A stretch of DNA of 64,000 bases from Curvibacter sp. PD_MW3 (GTDB taxonomy: Bacteria > Pseudomonadota > Gammaproteobacteria > Burkholderiales > Burkholderiaceae_C): the NCBI GenBank assembly GCA_002633085.1, contig NSIV01000001.1, positions 1 through 64,000 of the forward strand. The letters run 5' to 3'. Made by a program: the position numbers and the translations under genes. The stretch's first letter is position 1; every line of letters starts with the position of its first letter. The notes below the pieces were generated by a model, which had not been told where the DNA came from, searched no databases, and worked only from the letters and a program-made list of their open reading frames with translations. Positions 48,092-58,641 of this stretch are shown piece by piece.

Positions 48092-48478
48092 TCAGTTCAT
48101 GTGTTTCTTGCGGTAGTCGTCCACGGCGGCCTTGATCGCATCTTCGGCCAGGATGGAGCAGTGGATCTTGACCGGCGGCAACGCCAGTTCTTCGGCGATC
48201 TCGCTGTTCTTCAGCGCAGCCGCCTGGTCCAGCGTCTTGCCCTTGACCCACTCGGTCACCAGCGAGCTTGATGCGATGGCCGAGCCGCAGCCGTAGGTCT
48301 TGAAACGCGCGTCCTCGATGACGCCGGTCTGCGCGTTCACCTTGATCTGCAGTTTCATCACGTCACCGCAGGCGGGTGCCCCCACCATACCGGTGCCTAC
48401 CGTGTCGTCGCCCTTGTCGAAGGAGCCAACGTTGCGCGGGTTTTCATAGTGGTCAACGACTTTTTCAGAATAAGCCAT
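48092..48478 (-). CDS. iscU: Fe-S cluster scaffold IscU
   Basis: This 128-residue protein contains the three cluster cysteines in GAPACGDVMKLQ, TYGCGSAIASSS and KIHCSILAEDA. The HscA recognition motif LPPVK lies just before the third Cys. It is the scaffold on which IscS builds clusters. It sits 23 bp after iscS. Confidence 0.96.
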   Translation of the reverse strand: MAYSEKVVDHYENPRNVGSFDKGDDTVGTGMVGAPACGDVMKLQIKVNAQTGVIEDARFKTYGCGSAIASSSLVTEWVKGKTLDQAAALKNSEIAEELALPPVKIHCSILAEDAIKAAVDDYRKKHMN

Positions 48479-48501
48479 GGTCTTACCTCTTCAATCTTCA
48501 G

Positions 48502-49722
48502 TTAATGAGCAGCCCATTGGATGGTGCTCAGATCCACACCGTCCTGGAACATTTCCCAGAGCGGGCTCAACTCACGCAGCTTGGCCACGTTGAGCTTGAT
48601 GGTGGAAATCGCGTAATCGATCTCTTCTTCGGTCGTGAAGCGACCGATGGTCATGCGCAGGCTGCTGTGCGCCAGCTCGTCGCTGCGACCCAGGGCGCGC
48701 AGCACGTAACTGGGCTCCAGCGAGGCCGAGGTACAGGCCGAACCGCTAGAGACCGCCAGGCCCTTGATGCCCATGATCAGCGACTCGCCTTCGACGAAGT
48801 TGAAGCTGATGTTCAGGTTCTGCGGCACGCGCTTCTCGGCGTGGCCATTGAGGAAGGTCTGCTCGACATCTTTCAGGCCATTGAGCAGGCGGTCGTGCAG
48901 CGCACGCGCCTTGGCGTTGTCTTGTGCCATTTCCAGCTTGGCGATGCGGAAGGCCTCGCCCATGCCGACGCACTGGTGCGTGGGCAGGGTGCCGGAGCGC
49001 ATGCCGCGCTCATGGCCGCCGCCGTGCATCTGCGCTTCAATGCGCACGCGCGGCTTGCGGCGCACGTACAGCGCACCGATGCCCTTGGGGCCGTAGGTCT
49101 TGTGCGAAGCCAAGCTCATCAGGTCCACCGGCAGCGTGTTGAGGTCGATCTCCACCTTGCCGGTGGCTTGCGCCGCGTCAACATGGAAAATGATGCCCTT
49201 CTCACGGCACAGGGTGCCAATGGCCGGAATATCCTGGATGACACCGATCTCGTTGTTCACGAACATCACGCTGATCAGGATGGTGTCCGGACGGATGGCG
49301 GCCTTGAGCTTGTCGAGGTCGAGCAAGCCGTCTTCCTGCACGTCGAGGTAGGTCACCTCGAAGCCCTGGCGCTCCAGCTCGCGCATGGTGTCCAGCACGG
49401 CCTTGTGCTCGGTCTTCACCGTGATCAGGTGCTTGCCCTTGCCCTGGTAGAAGTGCGCGGCACCCTTGAGTGCCAGGTTGTTGGACTCGGTGGCACCGGA
49501 GGTCCAGACGATCTCACGCGGGTCGGCACCGACCAGTTCGGCCACATAGCCGCGCGCTTTCTCCACAGCCTCTTCGGCCTCCCAGCCCCAGGCGTGGCTG
49601 CGTGAAGCCGGGTTGCCGAAATGCTCGCGCAACCAGGGAATCATGGCGTCAACCACGCGCGGATCGCAAGGCGTGGTGGCACCGTAGTCCAGGTAAATCG
49701 GGAAATGAGGGGTCATGTCCAT
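48502..49722 (-). CDS. iscS: Cysteine desulfurase IscS
   Basis: This 406-residue PLP enzyme has [15 protein letters not shown] at the N-terminus, PLP Lys in [12 protein letters not shown], and the mobile-loop catalytic Cys in [16 protein letters not shown]. It mobilises sulfur from cysteine for Fe-S clusters and tRNA thiolation. The first of two close ATGs (MDM) is used; the second, two codons on, is possible. It sits 39 bp after iscR. Confidence 0.96.
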   Translation of the reverse strand: MDMTPHFPIYLDYGATTPCDPRVVDAMIPWLREHFGNPASRSHAWGWEAEEAVEKARGYVAELVGADPREIVWTSGATESNNLALKGAAHFYQGKGKHLITVKTEHKAVLDTMRELERQGFEVTYLDVQEDGLLDLDKLKAAIRPDTILISVMFVNNEIGVIQDIPAIGTLCREKGIIFHVDAAQATGKVEIDLNTLPVDLMSLASHKTYGPKGIGALYVRRKPRVRIEAQMHGGGHERGMRSGTLPTHQCVGMGEAFRIAKLEMAQDNAKARALHDRLLNGLKDVEQTFLNGHAEKRVPQNLNISFNFVEGESLIMGIKGLAVSSGSACTSASLEPSYVLRALGRSDELAHSSLRMTIGRFTTEEEIDYAISTIKLNVAKLRELSPLWEMFQDGVDLSTIQWAAH

Positions 49723-49761
49723 ACAGGCTCGCTACGAAACTCGGTAAAAAATTCTTGAAAA

Positions 49762-50298
49762 TCAGGATTTGGAGAAAGCATTGCCCAGCGCAAACACCGA
49801 GTTGGGCGCATTCACCCGCACCGGCTTGACCACCGGCATGGCAGAGATGGCGCGCTTGACGGTTGGCTTGTCTTCAATCGTGATGCCCTTGGCCAGCTGG
49901 TCGTCCACCAGCTTTTGCAGCGTGACGGAATCGAGAAACTCGACCATGCGCACGTTGAGCGAGGCCCACAGCTCGTGCGTCATGCAGCGGCCGGCGTCGC
50001 CCAGGCAGTTTTCCTTGCCGCCGCACTGGGTGGCATCGATCGGCTCGTCCACCGACAGAATGATGTCGGCCACGGTGATGTCAGCCGCCTTGCGGGCCAG
50101 CGTGTAGCCGCCACCGGGGCCACGGGTGGATTCCACCAGTTCGTGCCGGCGCAGCTTGCCGAACAACTGTTCAAGATAGGACAGCGAGATCTGCTGGCGT
50201 TGGCTGATGGCAGCCAGCGTCACGGGGCCGTTGCTCTGGCGCAGGGCCAGGTCAATCATTGCGGTGACCGCAAAGCGGCCTTTGGTTGTGAGGCGCAT
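49762..50298 (-). CDS. iscR: Rrf2-family Fe-S regulator IscR
   Basis: This 178-residue protein has an N-terminal winged helix (MRLTTKGRFAVTAMIDLA; SLSYLEQLFGKLR) and the [2Fe-2S] cysteines in CGGKENCLGDAGRCMTH (C-x5-C-x6-C region). Holo-IscR represses the isc operon when clusters are sufficient. It is the first gene of the operon, and a type 1-like IscR site overlaps its promoter. Confidence 0.96.
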   Translation of the reverse strand: MRLTTKGRFAVTAMIDLALRQSNGPVTLAAISQRQQISLSYLEQLFGKLRRHELVESTRGPGGGYTLARKAADITVADIILSVDEPIDATQCGGKENCLGDAGRCMTHELWASLNVRMVEFLDSVTLQKLVDDQLAKGITIEDKPTVKRAISAMPVVKPVRVNAPNSVFALGNAFSKS

Positions 50299-50419
50299 CG
50301 CAAACTCCTGTTCCGGGTTTGGCTATCGGTATTTCCCCGGGGCTGTTGGCTCCGAGGGGCTTTCCTACCCTGCCCAGTTGACTGCCTGTCGCACTGCGTG
50401 CCGACCGGCTTACCGGGCT

Positions 50420-50444
50420 TTCCTGACTATTTGTGTCAAGTATA
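50420..50444 (-). promoter_or_regulatory. IscR type 1-like operator upstream of iscR
   Basis: Read on the minus strand the site has left arm ATACTTGAC and right arm AGTCAGG around an A/T core. This matches 21 of 25 positions of the E. coli type 1 pattern (left arm ATASYYGAC, right arm AGTCRRSTAT). It covers about -12 to +13 of the predicted start, a repressing position. Confidence 0.75.
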
Positions 50445-50447
50445 GCA
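50439..50447 (-). promoter_or_regulatory. Extended -10 promoter of the isc operon
   Basis: TGCTATACT on the minus strand is an extended -10 (TGn plus TATACT). No good -35 is seen. Transcription would start near 50432, giving a leader of about 134 nt before iscR. Confidence 0.55.
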
Positions 50448-50522
50448 AGAAACCCCGTACTCTGCTCGGATAAGAGCTCGCCCACGCGGCCAGCGACAGC
50501 CAGGCATGGCCCCTGGCGTGGG

Positions 50523-52640
<2,118 letters not shown>

Positions 52641-52770
52641 GGAAACCTGATGGCTAAGCCCGTAAAATTCAGGGCAACTAATAAGAATACGTCATTCCGG
52701 CGCGGCGCGCAGCCCCCTGCCGGAAGGACGGGATGAATCGACCACTTCACTACTTATCCAAGGAACCGTC

Positions 52771-53967
52771 ATGTCCATGTTCTCCGCCGTCGAAATGGCT
52801 CCCCGCGACCCCATCCTGGGTCTGAACGAGCAGTTCAACGCCGACACCAACCCCAACAAGGTCAACCTCGGCGTGGGTGTGTATTTCGACGACAACGGCA
52901 AGCTGCCGCTGCTGCAGTGCGTCCAGACTGCTGAAAAAGCCATGATGGACAAGCCCACCGCCCGCGGCTACCTCCCCATCGACGGCATTGCCGCCTATGA
53001 CGCTGCCGTCAAGAGCCTGGTGTTCGGCGCTGATTCCGAGCCCGTGAAAAGCGGCCGCGTCGCCACCGTGCAAGGCATCGGCGGCACCGGTGGCCTGAAG
53101 ATCGGCGCCGACTTCCTGAAGAAGCTCAACCCGAATGCCAAGGTGCTGATCTCCGACCCGAGCTGGGAAAACCACCGCGCCCTGTTCACCAACGCCGGTT
53201 TTACAGTCGAGACCTACCGCTACTACGACGCTGCCACACGCGGTGTGGACTTCGCTGGCATGCTGGCCGACATTTCGGCTGCCGCCCCCGGCACCATCAT
53301 CCTGTTGCACGCCTGCTGCCACAACCCCACCGGCTACGACATCACTGCGGCCCAGTGGGACCAGATCATTGCCGCCATCAAGGCCAAGAACCTGGTGTCC
53401 TTCCTTGACATGGCCTACCAGGGCTTCGGCAACGGCATCGCCGAGGACGGCGCCGTCATCGGCAAATTCGTCGCCGCCGGCCTGGACTTCTTCGTCTCCA
53501 CCTCGTTCTCCAAGAGCTTCAGCCTCTATGGCGAGCGCGTGGGCGCCCTCTCCGTGTTGTGCGCCAGCAAGGAAGAGGCTGACCGCGTACTGTCCCAGCT
53601 CAAGATCGTGATCCGCACCAACTACAGCAACCCGCCCACCCACGGCGGCGCCGTGGTGGCCGCCGTGCTGAACAACCCCGAGCTGCGCGCCCTGTGGGAG
53701 AAGGAGCTGGGCGAGATGCGCGTGCGCATCAAGGCCATGCGCCAGAAGCTGGTGGACGGCCTGAAGGCCGCCGGCGTGAAGCAGGACATGAGCTTCATCA
53801 CCCAGCAGATCGGCATGTTCAGCTACTCCGGCCTGTCCAAGGACCAGATGGTGCGCCTGCGCAGCGAGTTTGGCGTCTACGGCACCGACACCGGCCGCAT
53901 GTGCGTGGCCGCGCTCAACAGCAAGAACATCGACTACGTCTGCCAGGCCATTGCCAAGGTGATGTAA
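52771..53967 (+). CDS. Aromatic/aspartate aminotransferase
   Basis: This 398-residue fold type I PLP enzyme has KVNLGVGVYFDDNG at the N-terminus, HACCHNPTGYD, PLP Lys in SFSKSFSLYGERVG, and the substrate Arg region TGRMCVAALN at the C-terminus. It fits AspC/TyrB, transaminating aspartate and/or aromatic amino acids with 2-oxoglutarate; the specificity is not decided here. AAGGAA 7-8 bp upstream supports the ATG. It is followed by a clear terminator. Confidence 0.93.
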   Translation: MSMFSAVEMAPRDPILGLNEQFNADTNPNKVNLGVGVYFDDNGKLPLLQCVQTAEKAMMDKPTARGYLPIDGIAAYDAAVKSLVFGADSEPVKSGRVATVQGIGGTGGLKIGADFLKKLNPNAKVLISDPSWENHRALFTNAGFTVETYRYYDAATRGVDFAGMLADISAAAPGTIILLHACCHNPTGYDITAAQWDQIIAAIKAKNLVSFLDMAYQGFGNGIAEDGAVIGKFVAAGLDFFVSTSFSKSFSLYGERVGALSVLCASKEEADRVLSQLKIVIRTNYSNPPTHGGAVVAAVLNNPELRALWEKELGEMRVRIKAMRQKLVDGLKAAGVKQDMSFITQQIGMFSYSGLSKDQMVRLRSEFGVYGTDTGRMCVAALNSKNIDYVCQAIAKVM

Positions 53968-53989
53968 GCCGGTTCTGCCTGCACCTCAC

Positions 53990-54013
53990 AAGCCGCCTTC
54001 GGGCGGCTTTTTT
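53990..54013 (+). terminator. Rho-independent terminator of the aminotransferase gene
   Basis: AAGCCGCC-TTCG-GGCGGCTT forms an 8-bp stem with a stable UUCG tetraloop followed by TTTTTT, 23 bp after the stop codon. Confidence 0.93.
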
Positions 54014-54081
54014 CATGGGCGTCCCACTTGTTTGCACCCGGCGGTCGCCAGGCTTTTCCCACGTTGCATCAAGGGCCGAAT

Positions 54082-54111
54082 TTAAGATTTATATTCAATA
54101 AATCTTATAAT
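54082..54111 (+). promoter_or_regulatory. Putative ccoG promoter
   Basis: TTAAGA (4 of 6 to the -35) and a perfect TATAAT (54106-54111) are spaced by 18 bp, with a start near 54118 and a leader of about 110 nt. The palindrome at 54083-54107 fills the region between the two elements. Confidence 0.5.
54083..54107. promoter_or_regulatory. NsrR-like palindromic operator over the ccoG promoter
   Basis: TAAGATTTAT and ATAAATCTTA form a perfect 10-bp inverted repeat around ATTCA. The inner 23 bp match 18 of 22 informative positions of the NsrR pattern (arms AAGATGYATTT and AAATRCATCTT around one base). Its position between -35 and -10 is that of a repressor site. NsrR is an NO-sensing Rrf2 repressor; the assignment is by motif only. 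Confidence 0.5.
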
Positions 54112-54227
54112 GACCTACATCAAGAACGCAGAGGGAATCGGCGCCGGCTGAGGCCGGCACATCAGGCCCGACATGCTGCGTTTTTCCGCCAGCGCCTGCC
54201 GGTCAGCCCACAGCCCACATCACCACC

Positions 54228-55682
54228 ATGAATCAGCCGTCACCGTCCGTCGTCATCCCGATCCGAAAGCAGGCACCTGAGGCAGATCAAGACATCATGG
54301 TGTCGCTGTACGAAAAGCAGATCAAGATCTACCCGCGCTCGGTCAGCGGCTGGTATGCCCGCTGGCGCTGGCTGATGGTGTGGTTGACACAGGCGGTGTT
54401 CTACGCCCTGCCCTGGCTGCAGTGGAACGGCCGCCAGGCGGTGCTGTTCGACCTGACCGAGCGCCGCTTCTACGTGCTGGGCCTGGTGTTGCATCCGCAG
54501 GATTTCATCTACCTTGCGGCGCTGCTGGTCATCTCTGCCATGGCGCTGTTTTTCTTCACGGCCGTGGCTGGCCGCCTGTGGTGCGGTTACGCCTGCCCCC
54601 AGACCGTCTACACCGAGATCTTCCTCTGGGTCGAGCGCCGGCTGGAAGGCGATCGCACCGCCCGCATGCGGCTCGATGCCGCCCCCTGGGGGCTTGAGAA
54701 ATTGGCGCGCAAGTCAGCCAAGCAGCTGGTCTGGATCACCATCGGCTTGATCACGGGTTTCACCTTCGTCGGCTACTTCACGCCGATCCGCACCCTGCTG
54801 GGCGAGGCCATGAGCCTGTCCTTCTCGCCTTGGGAGTGGTTCTGGGTTTTCTTCTATGGCTTCGCCACCTATGGCAACGCCGGCTACCTGCGCGAGCAGG
54901 TGTGCAAATACATGTGCCCTTACGCCCGTTTCCAGAGCGCCTTGATCGACATGGACTCGCTGGTCATCGCCTACGACACCGGGCGCGGCGAGGCGCGCGG
55001 TTCGCGTTCGCGCAAGGCCGATCCAAAATCGCTGGGCCTGGGCGACTGCATCGATTGCACCCTGTGCGTGCAAGTCTGCCCGACCGGCATCGATATCCGC
55101 AACGGCCTGCAGAACGAATGCATCGGCTGCGCCGCCTGCATTGACGTGTGCGACGACGTCATGGGCAAGATGGGCTATGAGACCGGGCTGATCCGGTATT
55201 CGTCCGGCAACGGCATCGTCAACGCCTGGTCGCCCAGGCAGATCCTGCGCCGCATCTGGCGGCCGCGCGTCCTGATCTATGGCGCCATCCTGCTGGCAAC
55301 GAGTCTGGTTTTTGTAGTCAGCCTGTCGCTGCGCAACGGCTTCGTGGTCGATGTCATCAAGGACCGCGGCACCCTGGCGCGCGTCGTCGGCAAGGGCGTG
55401 GTCGAAAACGTCTACCGCATGCAGATCACCAACGGCGCCGAGCAAGCCGAGCAATTCAACATCAGCGTGTCCGGCCTGCCAGGGCTGAGCATCGTCACGC
55501 CCACGCTGCTGAACGTGGATGCCCTCGGTATCGGCTCCATGCCCGTCCGACTGGTGTTTTCTCCCGAGGCGGCCGAAGCCTACCGCGGGCAAGCCAACCC
55601 CATCGTCTTCGAAATCCAGACGATTCAGTCGGGCCAGACGAAGACCACGCACGTGAAGTCGACGTTTTTCGTGCCACGCTGA
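54228..55682 (+). CDS. ccoG: Cytochrome c oxidase accessory protein CcoG (RdxA/FixG family)
   Basis: This 484-residue membrane protein has about five transmembrane helices in its N-terminal two-thirds, including WCGYACPQTVY, and a polyferredoxin region with CIDCTLCVQVCPTGID and CIGCAACIDVC for two 4Fe-4S clusters. A C-terminal Ig-like periplasmic domain (about 375-484) follows the last helix. CcoG reduces Cu(II) for assembly of the CuB centre of cbb3 oxidase. The ccoNOPQ genes are not in this window. The upstream region holds an NsrR-like palindrome overlapping the promoter. Confidence 0.94.
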   Translation: MNQPSPSVVIPIRKQAPEADQDIMVSLYEKQIKIYPRSVSGWYARWRWLMVWLTQAVFYALPWLQWNGRQAVLFDLTERRFYVLGLVLHPQDFIYLAALLVISAMALFFFTAVAGRLWCGYACPQTVYTEIFLWVERRLEGDRTARMRLDAAPWGLEKLARKSAKQLVWITIGLITGFTFVGYFTPIRTLLGEAMSLSFSPWEWFWVFFYGFATYGNAGYLREQVCKYMCPYARFQSALIDMDSLVIAYDTGRGEARGSRSRKADPKSLGLGDCIDCTLCVQVCPTGIDIRNGLQNECIGCAACIDVCDDVMGKMGYETGLIRYSSGNGIVNAWSPRQILRRIWRPRVLIYGAILLATSLVFVVSLSLRNGFVVDVIKDRGTLARVVGKGVVENVYRMQITNGAEQAEQFNISVSGLPGLSIVTPTLLNVDALGIGSMPVRLVFSPEAAEAYRGQANPIVFEIQTIQSGQTKTTHVKSTFFVPR

Positions 55683-55723
55683 ACACCACCACTGGCACAA
55701 GCCGCTCTCGGCTGGTGACAAAG

Positions 55724-55749
55724 AAAGAGCCGCCCTCGGGCGGCTCTTT
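55724..55749. terminator. Bidirectional terminator between ccoG and the convergent gene
   Basis: AAAGAGCCGCC and GGCGGCTCTTT form an 11-bp stem around a CTCG loop, 41 bp after ccoG. T-rich flanks exist on both strands (TTTCAT on plus, TTTCTTTG on minus). Confidence 0.75.
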
Positions 55750-55792
55750 CATGACATTTTTGGCCTCAAGGCCATGTATTCATTGCGCCAAC

Positions 55793-55810
55793 AGCTATGT
55801 TTTTCATAGC
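55793..55810. repeat. Short palindromic repeat GCTATG-T5-CATAGC
   Basis: A perfect 6-bp inverted repeat (55794-55799 with 55805-55810) surrounds TTTTT, in the 85-bp stretch between the terminator and the downstream minus-strand gene. The preceding CATTGCGCCAAC parallels the copy at 42711. Confidence 0.6.
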
Positions 55811-55834
55811 AACCTGGGCGCCATCGACGCCAAC

Positions 55835-56203
55835 TTATTCCAGCGCGAACCGCTGCCTGAAGGCGTCGCAAAACTGCGGGCTGCCGCTGAGCGACAAGGT
55901 CACCGTATGGCGTGGCGCACCCGCCGGCGTGAGTTGGCTGCTGAACTTGCCCGTCACTTCGTCGTAGGCGATGGCTTCATGGGCAGTCCACTCCTGCTGG
56001 CCTTCCAGGTTGTAGTCCCACTCGCCGCCTTCGTCCAGCGGCGCGCGCACGTCGGGGAAGGTGGCATAGGCCCAGTCCAGCACCCGTGCAATCTCGGCAC
56101 GCACGGCGGCGACGTGTTGGGGCGCCGTCGAGGCCATGGCATCGAAGGTGCCAATACCCTGCTCGTCTTCGCTGTAGTCGAAGTCCAGGTAGTGCAGGCT
56201 CAT
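55835..56203 (-). CDS. Conserved hypothetical protein
   Basis: This 122-residue acidic soluble protein has no signal peptide or membrane segment. Characteristic stretches are LDFDYSEDEQGIGTFDAMAS at the N-terminus and GGEWDYNLEGQQEW in the middle, ending in TLSLSGSPQFCDAFRQRF. I recognise it as resembling a conserved Burkholderiales hypothetical but know no function. The ATG at 56203 begins the conserved part; a longer reading would overlap the upstream gene. It lies 25 bp after the DUF6172 gene, probably in one operon. Confidence 0.75.
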   Translation of the reverse strand: MSLHYLDFDYSEDEQGIGTFDAMASTAPQHVAAVRAEIARVLDWAYATFPDVRAPLDEGGEWDYNLEGQQEWTAHEAIAYDEVTGKFSSQLTPAGAPRHTVTLSLSGSPQFCDAFRQRFALE

Positions 56204-56228
56204 GGTAGTGCCGTGCTGGTTCCCGGAT

Positions 56229-56549
56229 TCAGCCCTGGGCCGGTTCTTCAACTGCTGCCGAGACGGGCTTGGCTTTGCGCTGGCCGTGCTTGGGCAGGAT
56301 CTCGACGTAGAGGGCGACAGCGCCCTCCTTGGCGGCGACATCGAGCTGCTCGATCAGGCTGCCGAAATGGACGGGGGCGGCAGTCTCGGCACTGAGGCCC
56401 AGCTTGCAATCGAAGTCCCAGAAGTCCACGCCTTCGGGCAGGGCCGTGCGCCGTTGGCGTTTGGCGTATTTGCGGATGTCGTGCTTGACGGCGTCAAGCA
56501 AGCGGTCGCGGTTTTTGCCCTCGATGTTGAGCTGGTAGGTTTTGCGCAC
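56229..56549 (-). CDS. DUF6172-like conserved protein
   Basis: This 106-residue protein has a conserved core, with DAVKHDIRKYAKRQRRTALPEG followed by VDFWDFDCKLG, and VALYVEILPKHGQRK near the end, matching the DUF6172 pattern as I recall it. The function is unknown; the strongly basic middle suggests nucleic-acid contact (inference). The start is GTG at 56549 with AAAGG 7 bp upstream. It is divergent from the DEAD-box helicase gene and leads a two-gene operon. Confidence 0.75.
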   Translation of the reverse strand: MRKTYQLNIEGKNRDRLLDAVKHDIRKYAKRQRRTALPEGVDFWDFDCKLGLSAETAAPVHFGSLIEQLDVAAKEGAVALYVEILPKHGQRKAKPVSAAVEEPAQG

Positions 56550-56649
56550 GATGGGCCTTTAGAAATTTCGCGGGGGCTCGATTATCGTCGCCCACGGAGG
56601 CAGCGGCTCGGGAGCGCTTAAACTGGGCGCCCTTAACGAGCATCTGTTC

Positions 56650-57885
56650 ATGCCATTTTCTTCCCTGGGCTTGTCCCCCGCCCTGCTGCGCGCCGTCAAC
56701 GCCCGGGCCTACACAACCCCCACCGCCATCCAGAGCGCCGCCATTCCGGCTGTGCTGCAAGGGCGCGATGTGCTGGGCTCGGCGCAGACCGGTTCGGGCA
56801 AGACCGCCGCCTTTGCGCTGCCGCTGTTGCAGCGCCAGGAGCTGGCCCCCAAGGACAAGCCGCGCCGTGTTCGTACCCTGGTGCTGGTGCCCACGCGTGA
56901 ACTGGCAGCACAAGTGGGCGACGAGTTCCGCAACCTGGCGCAGCACCTGGCCGACCCCGTCAAAGTGACCGTGGTGTTTGGCGGCGTCTCCATCAACCCG
57001 CAGATGATGGGCCTGCGCGGCGGTACCGACATTGTGGTGGCAACACCCGGCCGCCTGCTGGACCTGATCGACCACAACGCGCTCTCGCTGGGCAGCGTCA
57101 GCACGCTGGTGCTGGATGAAGCCGACCGCCTGCTGGACCTGGGTTTTGCCGAGGAACTGGCGCGCATCCTGGCGCTGCTGCCAGCCCAGCGGCAGAACCT
57201 GTTTTTCTCGGCCACCTTCCCGCCCGATGTACAGGCGCTGGCACAAACGCTGTTGCACGAGCCGGTGCGCGTCGACGTGCTGCCCGAAACGCAAAACGAG
57301 CCCGACATCGCGCAGCGCGCGATTGCCGTCGATGCCGGCAAACGGACCCAGCTGCTACGCCAGCTGATCACACAGCACAGCTGGAGCCGGGTGCTGGTGT
57401 TCGTGGCCACCAAACATGCGGCCGAGATCGTGGCCGACAAGCTGCGCAAGGCCGGCATTGATGCCGAACCCTTCCATGGCGAACTGAGCCAGGGCAAGCG
57501 CACCCAGGTGCTGGCCGATTTCAAGGCCTCACGCATCAGCGTGATGGTGGCCACCGACGTGGCCGCGCGCGGCATCGACATTGCGCAGTTGCCGGTGGTG
57601 GTGAACTACGACCTGCCGCGCTCCACCGCCGATTACACCCACCGCATCGGTCGTACCGGCCGCGCCGGCGAGAGCGGTCTGGCGGTGAGTTTTGTCAGCG
57701 CGGCCACCGAAGCGCATTTCCGACTGATCGAGAAACGCCAGGGTCTCAAGCTGGCGCGAGAACAGGTGGCGGGCTTCGAGCCGGTGGACACCGCACCGAT
57801 TGAGGCCACCGCCACCGGCGGCGTCAAGGGCAAGCGCCCGAGCAAAAAAGACAAGCTGCGTGCCGCAGCAGCCCGCAACCCATGA
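56650..57885 (+). CDS. rhlE: DEAD-box ATP-dependent RNA helicase, RhlE-like
   Basis: This 411-residue protein has the Q motif FSSLGLSPALLRAV plus TPTAIQ, Walker A AQTGSGKT (about 44-51), the DEAD box in LVLDEADRLLDLGF, SAT in FFSATFP, and motif VI HRIGRTGRAGESG. The C-terminus is short and basic (KRPSKKDKLRAAA). Such helicases act in ribosome assembly and mRNA turnover. It sits 18 bp before the TauE/SafE gene. RhlE is chosen on overall pattern; assignment among paralogues is not certain. Confidence 0.88.
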   Translation: MPFSSLGLSPALLRAVNARAYTTPTAIQSAAIPAVLQGRDVLGSAQTGSGKTAAFALPLLQRQELAPKDKPRRVRTLVLVPTRELAAQVGDEFRNLAQHLADPVKVTVVFGGVSINPQMMGLRGGTDIVVATPGRLLDLIDHNALSLGSVSTLVLDEADRLLDLGFAEELARILALLPAQRQNLFFSATFPPDVQALAQTLLHEPVRVDVLPETQNEPDIAQRAIAVDAGKRTQLLRQLITQHSWSRVLVFVATKHAAEIVADKLRKAGIDAEPFHGELSQGKRTQVLADFKASRISVMVATDVAARGIDIAQLPVVVNYDLPRSTADYTHRIGRTGRAGESGLAVSFVSAATEAHFRLIEKRQGLKLAREQVAGFEPVDTAPIEATATGGVKGKRPSKKDKLRAAAARNP

Positions 57886-57903
57886 CCACCGATCCTCACT
57901 CGC

Positions 57904-58641
57904 ATGCCTGATTTTCTGACCTTGCTGGTGGCTGAGCCTGTCATCACCATCGCCTACGTCGTCTTCGGTCTGGTGGGCTTCGGCTCCACGCTGGTAAGCG
58001 CGCCGCTGCTGGCGCACTTGCTGCCCGTTTCCACCGTGGTGCCCACCTTGGCACTGACGGACATGATTGCATCCTGGTCCAACGGCTGGCGCCTGAGCCA
58101 GCACGTGGCACGGCATGAGCTGTACCGGCTGGTGCCGGCGCTGTTTGCCGGCAGTGCCTTGGGGGCTTGGCTGTTGTTCACCTTGCCGATCAAGCTGCTG
58201 ATGCCGCTGCTGGGCGCCTTCGTGGTGCTGTACGCGCTCAACGGCTTGCGGCCGAAAGCCGCGCCCTCGCCGATCTCACCGCGCTGGGCCTGGTGGTACG
58301 GCAGCGTGGGTGGCGTGTTCAGCGCGCTGTTCGGTGCCGGTGGCTGGGTCTACTCGGTCTACCTGTTGCGCCGGCTGGACGACCCGCAGCAAATCCGCGC
58401 CACGCAAACAGCGGTGTTGATGTTCAGTTCGGTGGTGCGGGTGGCGCTGTTCCTGCTGGCTGGGCGCCTGCTGGACACGCAGCTTCTGCTGCTGGTACTG
58501 GCCCTGCTGCCGGCGGTGGGCCTGGGCCTCTTTATTGGCCACCACATCAGCCTGCGGCTGGACCGCCGGCGTTTCCTGTTGCTGCTGCACAGCGTGCTGC
58601 TGCTCACCGGCAGCAGCCTGTTGTTGCGATCGTTGATTTAA
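57904..58641 (+). CDS. TauE/SafE-family membrane permease
   Basis: This 245-residue protein has seven or eight predicted transmembrane helices and two similar halves. GLVGFGSTLVSAPLLAHLLP in the first half and GSVGGVFSALFGAGGW in the second are the family hallmarks. Members move sulfite, sulfoacetate or other anions outward; the substrate here is unknown. It follows the helicase gene by 18 bp. Its TAA overlaps the convergent dioxygenase stop by 4 bp. Confidence 0.88.
   Translation: MPDFLTLLVAEPVITIAYVVFGLVGFGSTLVSAPLLAHLLPVSTVVPTLALTDMIASWSNGWRLSQHVARHELYRLVPALFAGSALGAWLLFTLPIKLLMPLLGAFVVLYALNGLRPKAAPSPISPRWAWWYGSVGGVFSALFGAGGWVYSVYLLRRLDDPQQIRATQTAVLMFSSVVRVALFLLAGRLLDTQLLLLVLALLPAVGLGLFIGHHISLRLDRRRFLLLLHSVLLLTGSSLLLRSLI

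Noticed and set aside
54110..54123. Activating FNR box for ccoG
   Set aside because: The site matches 8 of 10 positions but centres near the predicted start of transcription rather than at -41.5, so activation is unlikely.
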